Shown here piece after piece: positions 58,101-64,000 of a stretch of DNA of 64,000 nt. How positions within the stretch are numbered: position 1 is the first letter of the stretch; each line of letters begins with the position of its first letter. Location: positions 20,492,001 to 20,556,000 of the forward strand of contig JAYKYS010000004.1 in the NCBI GenBank assembly GCA_036924285.1, read 5' to 3'. The notes under the pieces were generated by a model. It was given only the letters and a program-made list of their open reading frames with translations. It had not been told where the DNA came from and made no database searches. The position numbers and the translations under genes were made by a program. The stretch is from Asterella californica. Its lineage: Eukaryota > Streptophyta > Marchantiopsida > Marchantiales > Aytoniaceae.

Positions 58101-58753
58101 GTTAATTTTATTGAAATTGCTTTACTTGGCAGTATATTTTTGTACGTTCAGATCATCATGACTGAGTGCACATGCATTCTGAACTAGTTTCTGATTAGTT
58201 TTGATTCTTTAATAGCTCACTCTTGTTATAAAATTGACACTTTTGATTGTAATGTCTACAAATAATCTGGAAAAAAGATTCAAGATCTCGTATAAGAGGA
58301 AAACTGGATTGACTCCTGAGGTGAAAGAAGCACGTCCTTTGACTAGATCTGCTAGGAAAGCTAGAGTGCAACAATAGGTCCTTACACCAGCGGATGTGCG
58401 ACACACTAGGAAGAGTAGATCCAAACTGGAATGAAAACTTTGAGATCTTTACAACACATGAACTTTTCATCATCACATTTTGCTACTCTTCAGTGGTTGG
58501 TTGAATAAAGTGAAGGTAGATAGTTGACTGTTCTTTCACAGAATTATGTAAACTATAGAACTGAATTCTGATGTAAGCATATGATGTAACGTGATTATGA
58601 GTTTTGGCAGAAGTACCAAATGTCATAGTGATAACTTCATAATAATAACAAATACTAATGATTATCGCTTCCTTTTCAAAGTTACTATTGTAGTCACGGC
58701 TATCAATTTTGAAGTAATAACGAATAGCATTGATTATGCTATTATATTGTTTA
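55151..58753. other. Intergenic region, possible very old element scraps
   Basis: No protein family recognised. Around 57820-58060 a plus-strand stretch would read as acidic (ENDQQDHQPFDQQ), and around 58260-58430 as basic (RSARKARVQQ), both broken by stops. They may be remains of a gene or element but I cannot name it. Confidence 0.35.
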
Positions 58754-58995
58754 CAAGTCGCAATCACAGTTACAGATGATTACCGTGTATAAACTGAAAA
58801 TTATATACGTAATAACCAAAAGACATGATTACGGTATAACATAATAACACTTACATATGATTATGCTAAACATTGGTTTACAGTTACAATCGTAATAATA
58901 ATTATAGATGCTACAATGTATAAACTGAAAATTACTACGGTAATAATCAAAAGACGTGATTACAGTATTACATAATAGCACTTACACATGATTAT
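58754..58995 (+). repeat. 131-bp tandem duplication, AT-rich
   Basis: TGTATAAACTGAAAATTA at 58786 and 58917, each followed by GTAATAAYCAAAAGAC and CATGATTATGCTA. Confidence 0.75.
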
Positions 58996-60316
58996 GCTAT
59001 ATATTAGTTAAGTCTTGAAGAAATATTCTTTTCTAAAATATTTCCACTATTTAATATATAATGCAAAAAATATTAATCTTAAAATAATTGCTAGTTGAGC
59101 ATAGATTTTGTTAATTTTATGTTTTTTCATTTCATCTAAACCTAAATTTTTATTTAAAGATTTTTTGGTAATTTTATTTTCATTTACTACAACAATTACA
59201 TAAGACTTTACTAATAAGTACTAATAAATATAGTCTAATAAATAATTTTAATTTAATATAATTTGTTTGTTCAATCTAGAGATATTTATATAATTAATTA
59301 CTATGACTTAGTATGTAGCACAATCAACCAAAGATCAAAATTGCATGATTTGATAGAATGTTGTGATGTTTATAAGGTACTAAAACTTAAAAATTAACTT
59401 GTAATACAGTTTTATGATCCCTATATTAGTTGTAACTTTTCATTCGGCATTTGACATCAATCAATTTCATAAGAAATCGAGAGATAGCCTCAACTTTGAA
59501 CCTAGAAATTTCAAATCTGTGTTCATGAGTCTTGAGCTAACTCATGGTTATTCAAGTTTAATTTATTACCTAACCTTTTGTAAATAATGACTACGTTATA
59601 ATTCATATATCATTTAAGTAATTCCTCTCTTGAGTAGGTTTCCACTTTTGTACTCGCAGAGGTGCGCTTCTCTGTGTTTAACTTATGAGTTATCTCCCCA
59701 CGTTCCTGCAACTGTAAGTCCAACTATCATAAAATATTTACAAATAGATTTTATGTCATACTTTAGTCTAGAAATTTTATATTATATTTGTATTTCTTTT
59801 AAGAATATAAAGATAACAAAAGTTATCAAAGTAGATCGAGTATGATTATTTTTGCAGGATAACTAGGATATTCACATGATGTACACTTAGAAATCCAGAA
59901 GACTCTTATTAATTTATGCCATAGCTCTCCTCTTCATAAAGATTAAGGCATAAATTAATATGTAAATACAGTGACGTTATTCTTTTACCAGGTTCTAGTA
60001 CTTATACTCCTAACAACGCAAGAGTCAAGGTTTCACTTATGGATTACATCCAGATTTATTGAAAACCAGTGCTGCTTAACATTTTAATATCTATAGAAAA
60101 TTTGATCAACTAAATCAACTTGTGTGATTACATTTCTTGAGCAAATGGATATATACAGAGATATACGGATCGATAGCTTTGGAGTTCGACGTCTTCTTTC
60201 GAGATTGTGCTAGAGTCTATCATGAGAGGAGGCCATGGTTTTCTCTTTCTTTTTGTACTATATTTTTTAGACAACGAGTTTTCATTACTCTACATAGAGT
60301 TTTAGCAGGCGCGGTC
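58996..60316. other. AT-rich intergenic region, nothing recognised
   Basis: No frame or element recognised up to the LTR start. It is flanking sequence of the right-edge gypsy insertion. Confidence 0.4.
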
Positions 60317-61231
60317 TGTAACGACCTATGTTACACATAGGAAGTTTATCTATTAGTAAGGTGTTTAGTTCTAACTAAGTGTTGAGAATGTTTATTTGCT
60401 GCCAAAGTACTTTTAGGAGATATCAAGTTAGTCATGACTAGCTAAAAGTTAGTTATGGTTAAACTTAGCTGTACTTTTGGCAGAATTCAGATATTTGCTA
60501 AAGAGTGAGCACTACTATCTTGTCATCTTGTCTAAAAGGTAGAAAGGGGGTGGAAAGTATCCCTTATCTCCTTTTTGACTTGATATTAGTGGTTGGATTA
60601 AAGTTGTGGACTTTGTGGGCATTAAAAACAAGAAGAGATTCCACATGTTTCCTTTTTAGTGGGTCCTAGTGTAGAGGGGGGTGGAAATTCGAGATTCCTT
60701 GAGAATATTTCAGAATCCTTCTAGAAGTTGTTGACTTTGAAGGAATAAGCCCATGTGAAAAGGTAAAAAGCCCATGTGATCAATGCTTTTACCTTAAGTA
60801 ATATCTTAGTAAAACCCGGTAAAAGTAGTTACGGCTGAGTTACCGGAGGGTACCAAAGTAAAAACCTAGAATGTATAAATAGAGGAGTAGAGAAGAGCTC
60901 CTCATCCTTGTTTTCACATCGTCGTAATGACAACTTGAGTAATATAGAGAGTGTGGGATATTTTTAGCATGTGAGAACTTGAGAGACGTCGTTAGAATGG
61001 AGGATTTTAGTGGATGAGATTATGGAGATTTTAGTTGATAAGTTTGTGGGTGTATGAATGAGAGTGAACTTAGCATTTTTCCCTTCAAGATTCATGGTGT
61101 GCTTCCATCAAAGCCATCAGAGGTGACCCCTGAGTGAGAGACAGGCCCGACAGTTGCAGATTCGTGGATGACGATCGTGGAGGTTGAGAGATCGGGGGGT
61201 AGTTGATCGTTAGGACCGCGGAGGGTTTACA
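60317..61231 (+). repeat. 5' LTR, 915 bp
   Basis: TGTAACGACC...GGTTTACA. Full-length match to 17730-18645 in reverse orientation. It contains a TATA box at 60874-60881. Confidence 0.92.
60874..60881 (+). promoter_or_regulatory. LTR TATA box
   Basis: TATAAATA followed by AGAGGAG, about 360 bp before the LTR end. This is the likely Pol II promoter of the element RNA; the same motif is kept in the 17730-18645 copy. Confidence 0.65.
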
Positions 61232-61235
61232 TTTT

Positions 61236-61255
61236 TGGTTCCGTTGCCGGGACCT
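61236..61255 (+). promoter_or_regulatory. tRNA primer-binding site (tRNA-Asp-like)
   Basis: TGGTTCCGTTGCCGGGACC begins four bases after the LTR. Plant Athila/Tat elements use TGGCGCCGTTGCCGGGGA, complementary to tRNA-Asp. The match is good except for TTCC where GCGCC is usual, so the primer may be a variant tRNA. Confidence 0.65.
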
Positions 61256-61277
61256 CACTTGAAGGGATCGTTGAACG

Positions 61278-61448
61278 ATGTTTAGAGTTCAGTTCTATAT
61301 TCGACAAAAGGAGATTATGAGAGAGCACATGGAGAGAACGTTGGGAGGAGAGAGAGCTAACGCGATGTTAGCAACGTTAGAACCTTTCGTGTATCCCGTA
61401 GTGATATATGACGCGTTCGAAGTCATTCTTTACATCTTGTTCACTTAG
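61278..61448 (+). CDS. 56-residue leader ORF of the gypsy element
   Basis: First ATG after the primer site, 57 codons with stop. It begins MFRVQFYIRQKEIMREHMER, basic then hydrophobic at the end (VVIYDAFEVILYILFT). Unknown function. It could act as an upstream ORF limiting Gag translation or be chance; no other copy is available, since the minus-strand element lost this region. Confidence 0.35.
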   Translation: MFRVQFYIRQKEIMREHMERTLGGERANAMLATLEPFVYPVVIYDAFEVILYILFT

Positions 61449-61550
61449 AAAGGGTTTGAGGAGAGTTGAAAGAAGGTGCAACAAGAGTTGTAGAGAAAGG
61501 AGGAGAGAAAAGTTATTAGAGGAGAGAAATTTGTGAGTTTAGAAATTCTG

Positions 61551-62000
61551 CTCTCTGGAAAATTTGTACAGTCGCTGTCAACTTTTCTGTGAATTTTATT
61601 TTCCTGTGAAACTTTCCAGTGTTTTAGATTGGCTGATAACCTATCTAAGACAAAAGAAATCATAGGAAAAGGTGGTCTAGAGAGGGAGCAATGATTTTTC
61701 AAAATTGAGGGGGTCTATTCGTGAGAGTTGAGGAATTCTGTTCTCTGGAAAAAGTTTACAGTCAGTGTCAGATTTTCTGTGAATTTTATTTTCCTGAGAA
61801 ACTTTCCAGTGTTTTAGAGTGGCTGATAAGCTATCCAGGACAAAAGAAATCATGAGAAGATGAGGTCTGAAGAGGGAGAAAGGATTTTTCAAAGTGGAGG
61901 GGGTTGACAACCATGAGGGAAGTGAAAATATACAAATTTCAGTTCTCTGAAAATTTGTACAGTCATCACCATCTCTTCTGATTAGGGAAGTTTCTGTTGA
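61551..62000 (+). repeat. Three 190-202-bp repeats in the gypsy leader
   Basis: YTCTCTGGAAAA blocks at 61551, 61741 and 61943, each followed by GTACAGTC-like, TTTTCTGTGAATTTTATTTTC and GAAACTTYCCAGTG-like text. The third is incomplete. Confidence 0.8.
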
Positions 62001-62119
62001 AACTTCATGATTTAGTAGCTTGGAGGTTGAGCTACTGGAGACCACAAAAATCTTGGAGAGATCTCTTACCAACTAAGAGAGATACGTTTCGGCATACAAG
62101 GAGGTCTTGAAGATACGTC

Positions 62120-62437
62120 ATGGGGAATCCAGTTCGAATGACGAGGTGGAAGAAGAGACGTTTAGGAGTTCGAACAGAGACGGAGAAGCCCAAGTTAAGT
62201 ATAGATGAGTTACGAACACGCATCTATAGCACTTGGGGTGCCCTCTTTACTCTATACGAAGAAGCTTCCGCGACAATTGGCACAGATTTGAAGAAAGTCG
62301 AGTTTAAAGCATCATTCACTATGGAGGCCACGAATGCTCCTGGTGAAATAGAGTTGGATCCTTACAAGAGTGAGTTCAAGATGTCTGTTGTGATGAGTAC
62401 AAACGAGGGTGAGGAGGATCATATCTTTGATAGTTAA
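62120..62437 (+). CDS. 105-residue leader ORF of the gypsy element
   Basis: Begins MGNPVRMTRWKKRRLGVRTE, very basic, then a Thr/Tyr-rich middle (STWGALFTLYEEASATIG) and an acidic end (NEGEEDHIFDS). No family recognised. It lies between the leader repeats and the zinc-knuckle ORF in the same direction. It may be a degraded or spliced N-terminal part of the product of 62576-63007, or a separate accessory protein. Confidence 0.45.
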   Translation: MGNPVRMTRWKKRRLGVRTETEKPKLSIDELRTRIYSTWGALFTLYEEASATIGTDLKKVEFKASFTMEATNAPGEIELDPYKSEFKMSVVMSTNEGEEDHIFDS

Positions 62438-62575
62438 TATTAGATTAGATTTTATTTCGTGTATAGCATGTATAATGCACGATTTCTAATATAAAGCTCG
62501 GAAGAGTTAAGAAAGTAATGTAGAATTATTTTCCTCTATGATATTTTGTCCACTTAATGGTTGAGAAGGTGCAAC

Positions 62576-63007
62576 ATGAGTGGAAATTCAAAAGATTGGA
62601 AAGTTAGACTTAGAAACCTTCCTCAAGGTTTAGATGTCATAGTAAGCGTCGGAGAGAGCTCGAAAGAGATTATCGTTGAGTTTGAGAACCCTAGTACAAA
62701 ACCTCAAGTAGAATCTCCGAGGAGAAGAGTAGAAACCGACTTGTGGTGTTATTTCTGTAGAGGGTTGGGACATAAAGTAGTGAATTGTCCAACTAGAATC
62801 AGAACCGAGAGAGCTAAAGGGAAGCGGGAGTTTACTGATTTAAGTCTTCGAGTGGGTCCATCGTCACCAGCGCCAATTCATCTTCTAGGCGAAGATCCTT
62901 GTCCAAGTTGTGGAGTGGGTGATCTATCAAGAGGACACAAGTGCGTCGATGTGGCCGCCCTACTTACGTCAGTAGTCGAGAAGTTGGACGAGACTCAAAG
63001 AGCTTAG
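62576..63007 (+). CDS. Zinc-knuckle ORF upstream of Gag
   Basis: 143 codons from ATG 62576 (the frame is open a little further upstream). Residues 58-71 form a CCHC knuckle, C-x2-C-x4-H-x4-C (CYFCRGLGHKVVNC), the retroviral nucleocapsid type that binds RNA. Residues 109-123 have a second Cys/His set, C-x2-C-x8-H-x-C (CPSCGVGDLSRGHKC). In gypsy elements the knuckle normally sits at the Gag C-terminus, after the capsid. Here it comes before the capsid frame, separated by a stop and about 260 bp. This could be an accessory RNA-binding protein, or a Gag whose order is unusual or whose frame is broken. The predicted N-terminus (RNLPQGLDVIVSVGES) has no known match. Confidence 0.6.
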   Translation: MSGNSKDWKVRLRNLPQGLDVIVSVGESSKEIIVEFENPSTKPQVESPRRRVETDLWCYFCRGLGHKVVNCPTRIRTERAKGKREFTDLSLRVGPSSPAPIHLLGEDPCPSCGVGDLSRGHKCVDVAALLTSVVEKLDETQRA

Positions 63008-63265
63008 ACGGAGAAGTTGTCGACTTCAAAAGAGGACTCGGTTGAGTTGTGATGGAGATCGTCATTCGAATGGTGGAGAAGGCGGTGATGCGACTCAGAC
63101 TCATGATTACCTTGGGAGAAGAGATGGCACAAGAGGTGTTGTTACAACCATTTCCTTTCATTTTACCTATGGTAGATTATTCGCGAATGGAATTGGTGAT
63201 GTTCGTACTCTTTTAGCGAGTAGTTATTGCACGACGATTAGAAGAGTAGAAAGAGTAGTTACAAG

Positions 63266-64000
63266 ATGGGAAAGCTACCCGTGTTTCATGGGAAGGACAA
63301 TGAAGATGTAGAACCGTTTGTTCGAGACTTCAAAAGGGGTTGCATCGGAAACAACGTGAGAAGGAAGGAAGAATGGGTGTTGTTACTGCCAGAGTTTTTA
63401 GAAGATTTTGCTCTTACGTGGTATGAAGACCGAGTGAAGAGCCAGACACCTGGTGCAGTTGAGGACACATGGGAGACGTTGAGTAATGCACTCATCGAAG
63501 AATTTCTTCCAGAAGAGAGTTATGAGAAGCTCATGGTGGAGCTTACTCATTTGAAGCAACGTGACGACGAGAAAGTTCGGCAATATGCCGAAAGGGTGGA
63601 TAAGTTGGAGCAACGGTTTCGGACGGTCCTACGGAAGAGTGGAGACAATGTGGAACTAACGATGGCGGGGATTGGAGCAGTGCTGACCAAGAACTTGGTG
63701 GGAGGGTTGAGACCTTCAATTCGAACCCAAGTGAGGTACGAGAAGCCAGCAACCAAAGCGGAGGCCATCAAGATAGCGACAAATATGGAAGAGAGTTTGG
63801 ATGAAGGAGATATCATCCAACCTCATCATGCTGCTCTGGTGTCAACTCCGACTCCTGGTGTAGCCACAACGATCGCACCTGCACCATCACAATTGGTGAT
63901 TGCTTCAACGTCAGCTCCTACTCCAACGGTGGTGCCAAGACCGTTTGTCCCAACAACGATGTCTACTGCCACCTCTGATTTTCATGCCGAGCTGAAGAGC
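63266..64000 (+). CDS. Gypsy Gag capsid, partial (runs off the window)
   Basis: Open from ATG 63266 to the window end, 245 codons without a stop; a TAG at 63239-63241 closes the frame upstream. The Retrotrans_gag pattern is clear: LPVFHGKDNEDVEPFVRDF (residues 3-21), EEWVLLLPEFLEDFALTWY, EEFLPEESYEKLMVELTHLK, VRQYAERVDKLEQRF and LVGGLRPSIRTQV. It ends with a Pro/Thr/Ala-rich linker. This is the shell protein of the virus-like particle. The protease and Pol should follow beyond 64000. Confidence 0.85.
   Translation, partial: MGKLPVFHGKDNEDVEPFVRDFKRGCIGNNVRRKEEWVLLLPEFLEDFALTWYEDRVKSQTPGAVEDTWETLSNALIEEFLPEESYEKLMVELTHLKQRDDEKVRQYAERVDKLEQRFRTVLRKSGDNVELTMAGIGAVLTKNLVGGLRPSIRTQVRYEKPATKAEAIKIATNMEESLDEGDIIQPHHAALVSTPTPGVATTIAPAPSQLVIASTSAPTPTVVPRPFVPTTMSTATSDFHAELKS

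Larger units (their letters stand above)
60317..64000 (+). mobile_element. Plus-strand Ty3/gypsy element, 5' part (runs off the window)
   Basis: Complete 5' LTR, priming site, a leader with repeats and small ORFs, and an open Gag in the order expected of an autonomous gypsy element. The same family as 17730-22030, in the opposite direction. Its LTR ends are intact and the Gag is uninterrupted to the window end, so it may be a younger copy. Pol lies outside. Confidence 0.88.

Noticed and set aside
56091..58476. Host gene with several exons
   Set aside because: Acidic and basic stretches are interrupted by stops and I could not join them with convincing splice sites or name a family.
1..64000. 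tRNA genes
   Set aside because: I looked for A-box and B-box patterns (GGTTCGAATCC type) and found no stretch that folds as a tRNA by eye.

Overview
The window looks like nuclear DNA of a land plant. The evidence is one intron-containing plant-type monosaccharide/H+ symporter (STP family), Ty1/copia and Ty3/gypsy LTR retrotransposons with plant-type priming sites, a PIF/Harbinger-type MITE and plant-like 5S rRNA sequences. No bacterial operon, ribosome-binding site or CRISPR array is seen. The gypsy families look non-seed-plant-like to me (a bryophyte is my best guess), but the species cannot be fixed from the sequence.

Layout. 1-528: the 3' end of a decayed copia element, with its polypurine tract and the first bases of its LTR. 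529-6699: a 6.2-kb near-palindromic foldback element with arms of about 2.5 kb. Each arm carries a 119-bp 5S rRNA gene-like sequence followed by a T-rich Pol III terminator, plus a cluster of short subterminal motifs; the centre is a 166-bp tandem array. 6830-42700: a degenerate tandem array of at least three copies of one chromosomal unit that carries the STP gene. Unit A (6830-10693) has a pseudogene. Unit B has the apparently intact STP gene (three exons, 30011-32027) but is split by about 16.3 kb of nested retrotransposons (13109-29385). Unit C (about 34500-42700) has lost the STP body.

The nest. The outer insertion is a plus-strand gypsy element whose Gag, RT, RNase H, integrase and PHD-finger-like parts can still be read in pieces. 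Into it went a minus-strand gypsy element (17730-22030, matching flanks GAGC), an unclassified 2.2-kb insert (23082-25319, flanks CACGT) and probably a solo LTR (27671-28731). The minus-strand gypsy belongs to the same family as an element entering the right edge (60317 to the window end), which has a complete 5' LTR, a priming site, three leader ORFs and an open Gag.

42866-43927 holds a 353-codon minus-strand gene I do not recognise. The remaining 44-60 kb has no gene I can support; it holds a 350-bp Harbinger-type MITE and several tandem duplications. Only two host protein genes look intact: the STP transporter, which would import hexoses with protons across the plasma membrane, and the unknown 353-residue protein.
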